In this document: one piece after another, positions 7,327 through 15,103 of the stretch
Layout of the letters: each line of letters starts with the position of its first letter
Numbering within the stretch: the stretch's first letter is position 1
Translations under genes and position numbers: made by a program
The notes under the pieces: model-generated
Told to the model about the DNA's origin: nothing
Seen by the model: only the letters and a program-made list of their open reading frames with translations
Database searches by the model: none
Origin: Litorivivens sp041619575
Lineage (GTDB): Bacteria > Pseudomonadota > Gammaproteobacteria > Pseudomonadales > Spongiibacteraceae
Assembly (NCBI GenBank): GCA_041619575.1
Contig: JBFKDP010000045.1
Location: 1 to 17,146 of the forward strand
Length of the DNA: 17,146 bases
Reading direction: 5' to 3'

Positions 7327-8166
7327 ATGAAAATCGGCATGAACCTGTTTTTGTGGACCCATCGCGTTACACCGCGCGAATTCCCGGTCATTGCCGAGCT
7401 CGCGAGCGCAGGCTTCGATCTGATCGAAATCCCCAATCACGACTACAATGCCAGTGAAATCCATGCACTCAACCAGGAGCTCGACAGGCACTCACTGAGT
7501 CGAACACTTGCAACCATCCTCGGCGCCGATAGCAATCCGATTTCGCCAGACCCGAGCATTCGAAGGGCGGCGCTGCACAAACTGCAGCAGGATATCGATA
7601 TGGCTGCAGCGCTGGGCGCCGAGGCCCTGATCGGCCCCATACATTCCGCGCACAAGCTGTTTACAGGACGCGGTCCAAGCGAGCAGGAACTCGCTCACTG
7701 CGCGGACATACTACAGCGGGCTGGAGAGTATGCGCAGACTAAGGGCATTGAGCTTTGTGTAGAGTTCCTCAACCGCTTTGAATGCTACGTACTCAATACC
7801 TGCGAACAGGCGCATCGATTAATGTCGGAGATCAATCTGCCGAATGTAGGCATACTCTACGACACGCATCACGCACATATTGAAGAGCACTCACAAGGCA
7901 CCGCATTGACAGAGAACCTAGAGGCCATCAATCACGTTCATATCAGCGAAAGTCATCGCGGCACACCCGGTACTGGCACGGTAAGCTGGCCAGAGGTATT
8001 TTCAGCACTTAAACAGGGTGGCTACAACGGCCGGGTTGTTATAGAGGCTTTCGGCACGAGTAATCCGGACATTGCCCAGGCAGTGAATATCTGGCGAAAC
8101 TGTTTTACTGCAGAAGAAGAGGTCTACCGAAAAGGTTATGAGCTAATCGCTCAAGGTTTCCGGTGA
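7327..8166 (+). CDS. D-tagatose/D-psicose 3-epimerase-family TIM-barrel protein
   Basis: A 279-residue protein of the sugar phosphate isomerase/epimerase (AP endonuclease 2-like) fold. ATG 7327 is preferred to an in-frame TTG at 7303 because the protein then begins MKIGMNLFLWT, the usual start of ketose 3-epimerases, with GAGGG upstream. The metal and catalytic residues of that family are all visible: E146 in CVEFLNRFE, D179 and H182 in YDTHHAH, H205 in HVHISESHRG, R211, and E240 in VIEAFG. These enzymes use a divalent metal to epimerise free ketoses at C3. Related proteins act on 3-keto-glycosides, which would suit the oxidation genes opposite. It is divergent from the receptor and shares its operator region. 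Family is confident; exact sugar is not known. Confidence 0.93.
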   Translation: MKIGMNLFLWTHRVTPREFPVIAELASAGFDLIEIPNHDYNASEIHALNQELDRHSLSRTLATILGADSNPISPDPSIRRAALHKLQQDIDMAAALGAEALIGPIHSAHKLFTGRGPSEQELAHCADILQRAGEYAQTKGIELCVEFLNRFECYVLNTCEQAHRLMSEINLPNVGILYDTHHAHIEEHSQGTALTENLEAINHVHISESHRGTPGTGTVSWPEVFSALKQGGYNGRVVIEAFGTSNPDIAQAVNIWRNCFTAEEEVYRKGYELIAQGFR

Positions 8167-8188
8167 AGGGACGATATAAAAGCGCAGC

Positions 8189-8812
8189 CTAACGCTCCAA
8201 CGAAAACAAGGTCATCACCTTGGTCAGCAATCGCTTTTGCTCAGCCAGATTTTCCTTGCTCATTAGATCGCCGGCCCCCGTATGATCGAATACTTTTTGG
8301 GCAAGAAAGTAGCCAGTTACCACGTTGAATAGCATAACCATGCGCACAGTCACCCGTGTCCGATCTTGCTCCCTGACACCGAAGTGAGCCCAGAGAGCAC
8401 TGCCCTGCTCAAACAGGCGCGCCAGCCATTCACTCATGCTGTCTTCCTCACGACCTGCCGAACCGGAACTCGATAAAGCCTGATGAAACAAACCCGGCAT
8501 CGCCGGGTGTTCACAGAGCAGGTCACTGATTTTTCCCGGCAAGGCAATCAGATCCGGCTCCCCCCCATCGCCAAGCATTGTTTCGGCAATGACATCCACC
8601 AAGGGCTGCAGGGCGCGTTCCAGCACCCGCTCGTATAGGGCCTGCTTGTTAGTAAAATGATTGTAAATTCCCGGCTCACGAATACCTGCAAGCCCCGCCA
8701 CATCGCGCAAACTGGTCAGCTCGTAGCCCTTGGCGGCAAACAGTTCTTCCGCTGCATCCAGCAAGCGCTGCCGCGTCTTCTCTCCCTTCGTCATTTTTTG
8801 CCGCTGCACCAT
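8189..8812 (-). CDS. TetR/AcrR-family transcriptional regulator
   Basis: A 207-residue regulator. The TetR N-terminal DNA-binding domain is clear: RQRLLDAAEELFAAKGY (14-30), then LTSLRDVAGLAG and the recognition helix around IREPGIYNHF (44-53). The C-terminal ligand domain is divergent, as is usual. It could start at 8812 or at the ATG at 8794 (residue 7). It is convergent with the epimerase gene (22-base gap) and divergent from the Rieske oxygenase genes, so it most likely controls the latter. No convincing long operator palindrome was found in the 126-base, AT-rich gap between them. Confidence 0.92.
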   Translation of the reverse strand: MVQRQKMTKGEKTRQRLLDAAEELFAAKGYELTSLRDVAGLAGIREPGIYNHFTNKQALYERVLERALQPLVDVIAETMLGDGGEPDLIALPGKISDLLCEHPAMPGLFHQALSSSGSAGREEDSMSEWLARLFEQGSALWAHFGVREQDRTRVTVRMVMLFNVVTGYFLAQKVFDHTGAGDLMSKENLAEQKRLLTKVMTLFSLER

Positions 8813-8938
8813 AGCCCGCCAATTATATTAACCACTGATAATATTATTTCCACTATATCGCTTTCAAATTTCCAAATAAAAGTTAATTTGCCATATTTAT
8901 TAATGAATGATAGTTTTTTATGGCATGGAGGATAGCCA

Positions 8939-10231
8939 ATGACGCTCAACATTCGAGAACTGGTCAATGAAGACGCATCCCTGATCAGCCGTCGGGCCTG
9001 GAGTGATCGGGCCGTCTACGAGCTGGAAAAGCAGGCAATCTTTGCCAGAACCTGGCTGTTTCTGGGGCATGAATCCCAGATTCGCAACGCTGGCGACTTC
9101 GTCCAGGCCTATATGTGTGAAACCCCGATCATTCTCGCTCGGGGTGAGGACATGGCCATTCACGCCTCCGTCAACAGCTGTTCCCACCGGGGATTGCCCG
9201 TTTGCCGCAATGACCACGGCAACACCAAGCGCTTTGTCTGCCCCTATCATAATTGGGCTTATAAGGTGGACGGTGAACTGGCCTCAATCCCCCAGGAACG
9301 GCAGGTTAAGTGCAAACCGGACAAAAGCACACTCGGCTTGAAAAAAGTACCTCGGGTCGAATCGTGGCGCGGCCTTATTTTTGGCTCCTTCAATGAGCAC
9401 ATCGAACCGCTGGAAACCTTTCTTGGGGACATGACCTTCTATTTGGGAGCGTGGCTGGACCGCTTCCCCGGCGGGGTTGAGTTTGTAGGCTCGCCCCACC
9501 GCTGGGTCATTGATACTAACTGGAAACTACCGGTTGAAAACCAGCTCGGCGATGTCTATCACGGCCCCTACCTGCATGCCTCTATTATCGCTGCCGACTC
9601 GGAAGCGGGTATGGAAATCGACAACTACGCTTACAACGCCATACCAACGCCCGGCCACGGTGCCTCATTCAGATTAATGCCAAGTGATACGCCCGTCGAC
9701 AAGCTGGCCTGGGGCTTTGAAAGCGTGGTTGGGCAGCTGGGCAGCGATGAACTCAAAGACTACTTGCGCAGCGTACAAGAGCAGGCAGAAGCGCAGGTGG
9801 GCGCCGTGCGAGCGCGCATGAAGGGTCTCGCCTACGGCGTCTATCCCAATCTGTCGTTTTTATGGTCAAACGCTGGCTTCAAGGTGTCGCATCCGCGCGG
9901 CCCCAACAAAGTCGAATACTGGTCCTGGTCTGTGGTACCAGCCGATGCACCGGAACACTTGAAACGACAATTGCGCAACAACCACGCGTCCTTTTTCGGT
10001 CCCGGCGGTATTCTCGAGCAGGAAGATGCGGAGGCCTGGATGCAGCAAAATATCGGTGCCAACATCGACTTTGCCGACGACCGCAAGTTTTACTACGGCC
10101 TTGGCCTCGGTGAAGAAACCACTCACCCCGAACTGCCCGGCGAAATTACAACGGGCGCCAACGAATATTATGCACGCGCCTTTTTCAGCCGTTGGCGTGA
10201 CGAGCTTCTGGCCGCCCTGGAGCAAGCATGA
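8939..10231 (+). CDS. Rieske aromatic ring-hydroxylating oxygenase, alpha subunit
   Basis: A 430-residue catalytic subunit with GGAGG 7 bases before the ATG. The Rieske [2Fe-2S] ligands are C81, H83, C101 and H104 (CSHRG and CPYHNW motifs). The mononuclear iron site follows in NWKLPVENQLGDVYHGPYLH: H208 and H213, with D205 as the bridging Asp between centres. D363 in EQEDAEAW is the likely third ligand. This layout matches naphthalene/biphenyl-type dioxygenases, which add both atoms of O2 to an aromatic ring in the cytoplasm using electrons from a ferredoxin and reductase. The beta-subunit gene overlaps by four bases. No electron-transfer gene is adjacent, so these must be supplied from elsewhere. 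The substrate is not identifiable. Confidence 0.95.
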   Translation: MTLNIRELVNEDASLISRRAWSDRAVYELEKQAIFARTWLFLGHESQIRNAGDFVQAYMCETPIILARGEDMAIHASVNSCSHRGLPVCRNDHGNTKRFVCPYHNWAYKVDGELASIPQERQVKCKPDKSTLGLKKVPRVESWRGLIFGSFNEHIEPLETFLGDMTFYLGAWLDRFPGGVEFVGSPHRWVIDTNWKLPVENQLGDVYHGPYLHASIIAADSEAGMEIDNYAYNAIPTPGHGASFRLMPSDTPVDKLAWGFESVVGQLGSDELKDYLRSVQEQAEAQVGAVRARMKGLAYGVYPNLSFLWSNAGFKVSHPRGPNKVEYWSWSVVPADAPEHLKRQLRNNHASFFGPGGILEQEDAEAWMQQNIGANIDFADDRKFYYGLGLGEETTHPELPGEITTGANEYYARAFFSRWRDELLAALEQA

Positions 10232-10782
10232 ACAGCACACTGTCTGGCTTCGAATTACAATATTCAGTTGAACAGTTTTACTACCGCGAAGCACGTCTGC
10301 TCGACGGCCGCGAATATAAGAGCTGGTTGACCCTTATTCACCCGGACATTAGCTATAGCATGCCGGGACGCACAAACCCTCTGGTGGACAACCGTGAGCG
10401 TGGCAACGAATCAATGATCAGCGTTGAGCGCGAACTGGAGGGAATCGACTCCGACGGCCTGCCCTTTCGCGATGAAAACTACGCCATTTTATGGGTGCGC
10501 GTTGATCGCAGCTACAAGATGAATTCCTGGGCAGAGAACCCGCCGGCACGCACACGCAGAATCATTGGGAATGTAGAAATTATTGAAGACGCAGGCGACA
10601 GGTTATCGACCCTGAGTAACTTCCATCTGTTCTATGCCCGCCCAGGCCTGAAAGACTATTTTTACGCAGGCCAACGCCACGATACGCTAATACGTATTGA
10701 AGACAGTTATCAAATTCTCAAGCGGGAAATAGTTATGGATGTCGCCAACGTCAATGTTCCAACACTGGGTCTTTTTCTTTAA
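10228..10782 (+). CDS. Aromatic ring-hydroxylating dioxygenase, beta subunit
   Basis: A 184-residue small subunit starting in an ATGA overlap with the alpha-subunit gene. The sequence shows the family's start (VEQFYYREARLLDGREYKSWL, about 14-34), the central IGNVEI and SNFHLFYAR segments, and the end DSYQILKREIVMD with VPTLGLFL at the C-terminus. It has the cone-like alpha+beta (NTF2-type) fold and plays a structural role in the alpha3beta3 hexamer. The length is close to the usual 160-195 residues. Translational coupling with the alpha gene suggests equal amounts. Confidence 0.95.
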   Translation: MNSTLSGFELQYSVEQFYYREARLLDGREYKSWLTLIHPDISYSMPGRTNPLVDNRERGNESMISVERELEGIDSDGLPFRDENYAILWVRVDRSYKMNSWAENPPARTRRIIGNVEIIEDAGDRLSTLSNFHLFYARPGLKDYFYAGQRHDTLIRIEDSYQILKREIVMDVANVNVPTLGLFL

Positions 10783-10899
10783 GTGCCATCAGAACGTGCG
10801 GCGACCTACCGAACCGGGATAGTGGTTCAAAATAGACGATCAGTGTAATGGACTTTACTAAACAGTAATTAGCTTAGCTTGCGGGTCAGATCATGACTA

Positions 10900-11490
10900 T
10901 TACACCAAGATCATCTTGGCGACGTGCTCCTTGAGTTGATTGAATCGCTCTCTTGCCGGGTAGTTTGTGTCATTGATCCAGCTCAGCACAATGCCCACCA
11001 TGGTGTCGGTGGTTAGGTCAGCAATCACTCTGGCATCTAGGTCGGGTTTGGTGTCTGAAGACTCTAGGCAGGTAGCAAAAAACGTATACACCGCGTCGTG
11101 CAAGGCCTTTAAATATTGCGAGTTGGTTGAGATATGCATGGTCAGGTTTTGAATCAGCTGGATGAATACGTCGATGTTTTTGCTGTACTTATCCGTTGGA
11201 GCGCTGACGCTGGCGAAGGCGTCATCTAGGCGCTCTTTGGTGCCTGAGTGATTGTCCAATGCATTGATAAAGCTGTTGATGGATGTATCAAACATGACCG
11301 AATAGCTGACTTCATCCAGCATCGCGTCTTTACTCGGAAAATAGCTGTAGAGTGTTTTCCGAGCCACCTCGGCTTTATCGCAGACCTCCTTCATCGTTAT
11401 CTGTTGAAAGCTTTTCTCCCCCATTAAGCGCAAACAAGCGCTGATAATTCGCCTGCGAATTTCGTTTTTACGTACTTCTCGTTTAGACAT
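10900..11490 (-). CDS. TetR-family transcriptional regulator next to twin operators
   Basis: A 196-residue regulator starting MSKREVRKNEIRRR at ATG 11490. An upstream in-frame ATG at 11556 is less likely because it lies at the predicted transcript start. Neither start has a strong Shine-Dalgarno. The helix-turn-helix is clear: ITMKEVCDKAEVARKTLYSYF (31-51), followed by SKDAMLDEV. The ligand domain is not assignable. It is divergent from the crotonase/CoA-transferase genes, and two perfect 17-base inverted repeats lie between them, so it probably represses both itself and those genes. An acyl-CoA or related pathway intermediate is a reasonable but unproven inducer. Confidence 0.92.
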   Translation of the reverse strand: MSKREVRKNEIRRRIISACLRLMGEKSFQQITMKEVCDKAEVARKTLYSYFPSKDAMLDEVSYSVMFDTSINSFINALDNHSGTKERLDDAFASVSAPTDKYSKNIDVFIQLIQNLTMHISTNSQYLKALHDAVYTFFATCLESSDTKPDLDARVIADLTTDTMVGIVLSWINDTNYPARERFNQLKEHVAKMILV

Positions 11491-11572
11491 AGTGCAATTC
11501 TGTAGGGGAGTTGGGCGCGTGTTTAAAGCAATGGCTTTAGCGTTGCCAAGAAACATTAAATATTAGCAATAT

Positions 11573-11589
11573 GTAGACTTGCAGTCTAC
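11573..11589. promoter_or_regulatory. TetR-type operator, site 1
   Basis: GTAGACT and AGTCTAC flank the centre TGC: a perfect inverted repeat with 7-base arms and a 3-base centre. It is proximal to the tetR gene and lies just downstream of a TTGATA box (11596-11591, minus strand), so it could block the regulator's own promoter. Confidence 0.85.
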
Positions 11590-11612
11590 TTATCAATATC
11601 ATCACCCTATTT

Positions 11613-11629
11613 GTAGACTCAAAGTCTAC
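11613..11629. promoter_or_regulatory. TetR-type operator, site 2
   Basis: GTAGACT and AGTCTAC flank CAA; the arms are identical to site 1 and only the three central bases differ. The centres of the two sites are 40 bases apart, close to four helical turns, so dimers would sit on nearly the same DNA face. The site overlaps or adjoins the -35 region of the crotonase promoter. Confidence 0.85.
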
Positions 11630-11648
11630 TTGCCGACAAAGCCATTTT

Positions 11649-11654
11649 TATAAT
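11649..11654 (+). promoter_or_regulatory. -10 box of the crotonase/CoA-transferase promoter
   Basis: A perfect TATAAT. No good TTGACA lies at 16-18 bases upstream; that position is occupied by the end of TetR operator site 2. The promoter may have a weak -35. The predicted transcript start lies near 11661, only about a dozen bases before the ATG at 11673, so the leader would hold little more than the GGAG Shine-Dalgarno (11662-11665). Confidence 0.5.
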
Positions 11655-11672
11655 TATTTTCGGAGATTCACC

Positions 11673-12476
11673 ATGTCATTTAATCTCATCGATAAGCCCC
11701 GCCCCCATATTACCCAGATTACACTCAATCGCCCGGAACGCATGAACGCTATGGCCTTTGATGTGATGGTGCCTTTTCGCGAGGCACTGGAGAAGGTCGG
11801 CTTTGACAACGACACCCGAGTGGTGGTGATAACCGGTGCCGGTGAAGGCTTCTGCTCTGGTGCAGACTTAGAAGACCCAGGTTACCTGGATATTTTTGAC
11901 GGTCTGACCATGCCGGGTATTGCGCGGCGGGCCATGCGGGTGCTGGATGACGTTGTTAAAACTATGCAGGACATGCCCCAGCCAGTCATTGCAGCGATCA
12001 ATGGCCCGGCCATCGGTGGAGGTTTTTGTCTGGGTCTGGCGGCGGACATTCGCATTGCATCAGAGAAGGCCTACTTTCGTCCCGCCGGTATTAACAATGG
12101 CCTGACAGCTTCCGAGCTGGGGCTGAGCTATATACTGCCTCGTGCGATAGGTTCCTCCAGAGCCTTTGAAATTATGCTGACCGGCCGGGATATCGATGCC
12201 GCGGAAGCTGAACGTATTGGCATGGTGTCCAGGACTGTGCCCCATGACCAACTCCTCGATAGCTGTTTTGAAATGGCTGAACGGATGGTCGGCCACAGCC
12301 AGATGGGCATTGAGATGACAAAGCAGATGCTTTGGGCCGGCCTGGAGGCAACTAGCCGCCACACCCATATGAACCACGAGGGCCATGCCCAACTGTTTGT
12401 GCGGATGACCACACAGAATTTTGAAGAAGCGATTAAAGCCCGCAAGCAAAAGCGCAAGCCAGAATTTAAGGATTGA
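11673..12476 (+). CDS. Enoyl-CoA hydratase/isomerase-family (crotonase-fold) protein
   Basis: A 267-residue protein with GGAG 7 bases before the ATG. The crotonase signature is plain: NRPERMNAM (19-27), GEGFCSGADL (57-66) for the first oxyanion-hole strand, and NGPAIGGGFCLGLAADIRIAS (110-130) for the second. By alignment with rat mitochondrial enoyl-CoA hydratase, both catalytic glutamates (E144 and E164) are replaced, by C119 and G139. An acidic residue, E148 in ASELGLSYILPR, aligns instead with the catalytic Asp of 4-chlorobenzoyl-CoA dehalogenase. So a simple hydratase reaction is doubtful; an isomerase, hydrolase or lyase acting on an acyl-CoA is possible. It is followed after 165 bases by a CoA-transferase gene and sits behind TetR operators. 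Confidence 0.9.
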   Translation: MSFNLIDKPRPHITQITLNRPERMNAMAFDVMVPFREALEKVGFDNDTRVVVITGAGEGFCSGADLEDPGYLDIFDGLTMPGIARRAMRVLDDVVKTMQDMPQPVIAAINGPAIGGGFCLGLAADIRIASEKAYFRPAGINNGLTASELGLSYILPRAIGSSRAFEIMLTGRDIDAAEAERIGMVSRTVPHDQLLDSCFEMAERMVGHSQMGIEMTKQMLWAGLEATSRHTHMNHEGHAQLFVRMTTQNFEEAIKARKQKRKPEFKD

Positions 12477-12563
12477 TTCAAACGACTAGCTGCAGACCAT
12501 TTGAAAGTTGCCGACTGCAGGAAATAGGCAATGTCTATGGAGCGATATTTCTACTCGTGTTTC

Positions 12564-12587
12564 TCACCGAGATCATTCGCTCGGTGA
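12564..12587. repeat. Inverted repeat between crotonase and CoA-transferase genes
   Basis: TCACCGAG (12564-12571) and CTCGGTGA (12580-12587) are exact reverse complements around an 8-base loop. The hairpin is stable enough to matter in mRNA but has no T-run after it. It may protect or process a shared transcript, cause partial termination, or be an operator for the second gene. It is the only clear structure in the 165-base gap at 12477-12641. Confidence 0.5.
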
Positions 12588-12641
12588 TGATAGCTGTAAA
12601 GATAGAGACTACCGTTCGGTTAATGAAAAAGGGCAATCAGG

Positions 12642-13856
12642 ATGGATGTTCGATTCGGAGAAGAAAAGCAGGGGCCACTCAAAGGTCTGCGCGTTATTGA
12701 TATCACGGCACAAATTTCCGGCCCGCTTTGCTCACAGCAGTTGGGAGATCTCGGCGCTGACGTCATTAAGGTAGAGCCATTGCACGGCGAAATTGCTCGC
12801 TGGATGGCTCCGCCACAAAAAGCCGGGCTGACCGGTTACTACTGCCAGATGAATCGCAATAAGCGCAGTCTGGCGATAGACCTGAAAAGCCCCGAGGGCA
12901 TCGAGATTATAAAAAAACTGGCGGGTGAGGCGGATGTACTGGTGGAAAACTTTCGCCATGGTGTTCCCGACCGCCTGGGTTTTGGTTACGAGGCCATGAA
13001 AGCGATTAACCCGCGCTTGGTCTATCTCTCCATCACCGGCTTTGGGAGCAGCGGGCCCTATTCTCACAAGCCTTGCCAGGATATGTTGGCGCAGGGCCTG
13101 AGTGGCATGACCTATATTCAGGGTAAACGACATGGCGGCAAACCACAGCTAATCCAGTCCACAATAGTTGATAAGACTACGGCAATTACCGCTACCGGTG
13201 CAGTAATGGCGGCGCTCTATGCCCGTGATGGTATGAACGGAACAGGCAAGGGGCAGAAAATCGACTTACCGATGATGGACGCCTTTGCAGCCGTGTCCTT
13301 CCCCGACATGATCGCAGGTGACTGTTTTCAGCCGAGTGAATTACCGGAACCTGCACCCTTAGCGGTGTTGCGCGTATACGAAACTACCGACGGTTATGTC
13401 GTTGGTATGGCCTTGCAAGATGATCATTTCAAGGCCTTCTGTGAGGCACTGGAATGCCCTGAGTTACTGGAAAATCCGGCCTTTAACTCCATGGGGGCTC
13501 GAGTAAATGATTTTGATCCCTGGCTCGATGCCATGGCGGAGGTGATCAGCCGCTTCAATACCACAGAGCTATTGACGCGACTTGACAGGGCCGGCGTTCC
13601 CTTTGGGCCTGTTAATACCATTCGCGAGTTTTACGAAGACCCACAGGTTAAGCACAATGGTACAGTGTTCGACGTGACACACCCCGAGGCCGGCACCATG
13701 CGCTATACGCGTTATCCCGGCCATTTTTCAGAAACACCAGCAGCGATGTATCGACATCCGCCAACCCTAGGTGAACACAATATCGAAATACTCGCAGAAG
13801 CGGGTTTTAGTGAAGCGCAAATCAGCAAGCTTCGAGATAGAGGTGTTGTTTCGTAA
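12642..13856 (+). CDS. Class III (CaiB/BaiF-family) acyl-CoA:carboxylate CoA-transferase
   Basis: A 404-residue enzyme, the normal family length. The ATG at 12642 has AAAAAGGG about 8 bases upstream. The N-terminus shows LKGLRVIDITAQISGP (13-28) and LGDLGADVIKVEP (34-46), then NRNKRSLAIDLKSPEG and VENFRHG (101-107). The catalytic aspartate is D147 in QDMLAQGLSGM, which would form the acyl-Asp anhydride intermediate. A later block, GVPFGPVNTI, is also typical. These enzymes move CoA from a donor thioester such as succinyl-CoA to a carboxylic acid in the cytoplasm. With the upstream crotonase it could activate an acid and process its thioester. The substrate cannot be inferred. Confidence 0.95.
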   Translation: MDVRFGEEKQGPLKGLRVIDITAQISGPLCSQQLGDLGADVIKVEPLHGEIARWMAPPQKAGLTGYYCQMNRNKRSLAIDLKSPEGIEIIKKLAGEADVLVENFRHGVPDRLGFGYEAMKAINPRLVYLSITGFGSSGPYSHKPCQDMLAQGLSGMTYIQGKRHGGKPQLIQSTIVDKTTAITATGAVMAALYARDGMNGTGKGQKIDLPMMDAFAAVSFPDMIAGDCFQPSELPEPAPLAVLRVYETTDGYVVGMALQDDHFKAFCEALECPELLENPAFNSMGARVNDFDPWLDAMAEVISRFNTTELLTRLDRAGVPFGPVNTIREFYEDPQVKHNGTVFDVTHPEAGTMRYTRYPGHFSETPAAMYRHPPTLGEHNIEILAEAGFSEAQISKLRDRGVVS

Positions 13857-14022
13857 TGATTTTGAACTGACCAAATGTCAATCGCATCTGTCTCTGCCCT
13901 CAGCAGACAAGCTCACATATTGACCTGACCAACTAGCTATATTCATTGACAAAATTGAAAGATATTTAATTGCGCTAGGGCATGATTCAAAAAATAACTT
14001 GCGCCCACAAAGCGCTGTAGCT
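13857..14022. other. Convergent intergenic region, no gene
   Basis: The gap lies between the convergent CoA-transferase and Gfo/Idh/MocA genes. A short hairpin, TCTGC (13893-13897) and GCAGA (13903-13907), is present without a T-run. On the minus strand a six-T run follows a weak GCGC stem near 13990-14015. Termination from both sides is expected here, but neither structure is convincing. Confidence 0.4.
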
Positions 14023-15102
14023 TTAATACCGGAAACTATCCGCAAGCTTCTGAGCTTTCATACTCAACTCCGCAGCTTTGAAACAGTGGGCCTGTGTCAT
14101 TGCCAGTTCTGTGCGGTTCAGGCAGTCGAGGATCATCTGTCCGAAGAAAGGAAATCCAGAAACCCCGAGACACTCACGTTTATCGACGCTTTCACCGTTC
14201 ACCTGAATAAGCACCGACGCCGGAGCTTTATGGGCTGGGTCGATGTATTTGCGCAGCTCCATGGTTCCCTGTGTACCAACAATAAAAGTTCGGCCATCAC
14301 CCCAGGTGGGCAGCCCTTCGGGAGTATACCAGTCCACCCGACTATAAAATGAAGCTCCGTTGTCACCCGTCAGAGAGAACTCACCAAAATCTTCCAGCTC
14401 CGGATAATCCGGGTTATTAAAATTTTCAACTCGGGCAAAATTAACTGAGGCTTCGGAGCAGCCGGCATAGGTTAGAAACTGCTCTACCTGGTGCGAACCT
14501 ATATCGGTCAGGATGCCCCCATAACATTGCTTCTCAAAAAACCAGGCTGGCCGCGTCGACGCAGCCAGCCGATGCGGCGCCAGATTGACGACTTGCAATA
14601 CCCGGCCTACGGAACCGTCGGCAATTAGCTCTCCGGCCATCCAGGCTGCGTCGTTGTGGAGGCGTTCGGCATAGTAGACGAGATATTTCCGGCCGGTAGT
14701 GGCAACCACCTGTTGTACATCCGCCAATTGCTGCAAGCTCGTAAAGGGCGACTTATCGGTAAAGTAATCTTTACCGGCCTTGAGTACCTGAACCCCGATA
14801 TCGGCGCGTTTATTCGGGATCGCCGCAGATGCAACCAGGCCGATTGCCGGATCGTCCAAAATTTCACTAAAATTGCTGACCGCCTTGGCGTTCGGGAACT
14901 GCGTCAAAAACCACTTCAGGCGCTCCGGATTCGGCTCGTATACTTTCGTGAGTTCCGCACCAGCGTCACACAAACCATTGCACTGGCCCACGATATGACC
15001 ATGGTCAAGAAAGGCTGCAGCAAACTGAAATTCACCGGCTTGCACTACAGGCTCGATATCCGCTGAAGGCGCATAGCTTGCGCCATCTTTGATATTACTC
15101 AC
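14023..15102 (-). CDS. Gfo/Idh/MocA-family oxidoreductase with atypical nucleotide-binding turn
   Basis: A protein of about 359 residues. The start is taken as GTG 15102 because GGAG lies 6 bases upstream; a GTG at 15114 would overlap the transporter gene by 11 bases and has no ribosome-binding site. The N-terminal Rossmann turn reads FLDHGHIVGQCNGL in place of GxGxxG, a variant found in one subgroup of the family. The lysine motif is DKSP (D116-K117). The catalytic block is GILTDIGSHQVEQF (about 196-209), with Asp200 and His204. It probably oxidises a sugar, inositol or sugar-acid hydroxyl in the cytoplasm. It is the last gene of the right-hand operon, starting one base after the transporter's stop codon. 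The substrate is unknown. Confidence 0.88.
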   Translation of the reverse strand: MSNIKDGASYAPSADIEPVVQAGEFQFAAAFLDHGHIVGQCNGLCDAGAELTKVYEPNPERLKWFLTQFPNAKAVSNFSEILDDPAIGLVASAAIPNKRADIGVQVLKAGKDYFTDKSPFTSLQQLADVQQVVATTGRKYLVYYAERLHNDAAWMAGELIADGSVGRVLQVVNLAPHRLAASTRPAWFFEKQCYGGILTDIGSHQVEQFLTYAGCSEASVNFARVENFNNPDYPELEDFGEFSLTGDNGASFYSRVDWYTPEGLPTWGDGRTFIVGTQGTMELRKYIDPAHKAPASVLIQVNGESVDKRECLGVSGFPFFGQMILDCLNRTELAMTQAHCFKAAELSMKAQKLADSFRY

Positions 15103-15103
15103 A

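Noticed and set aside
8838..8847. Palindrome ATAATATTAT in the tetR/Rieske gap as a TetR operator
   Set aside because: Ten bases of only A and T in a very AT-rich gap are expected by chance, and no second copy was found.
10855..10868. TTACT/AGTAA hairpin after the Rieske beta gene as a terminator
   Set aside because: Five-base AT-rich stem with no T-run; too weak to call.
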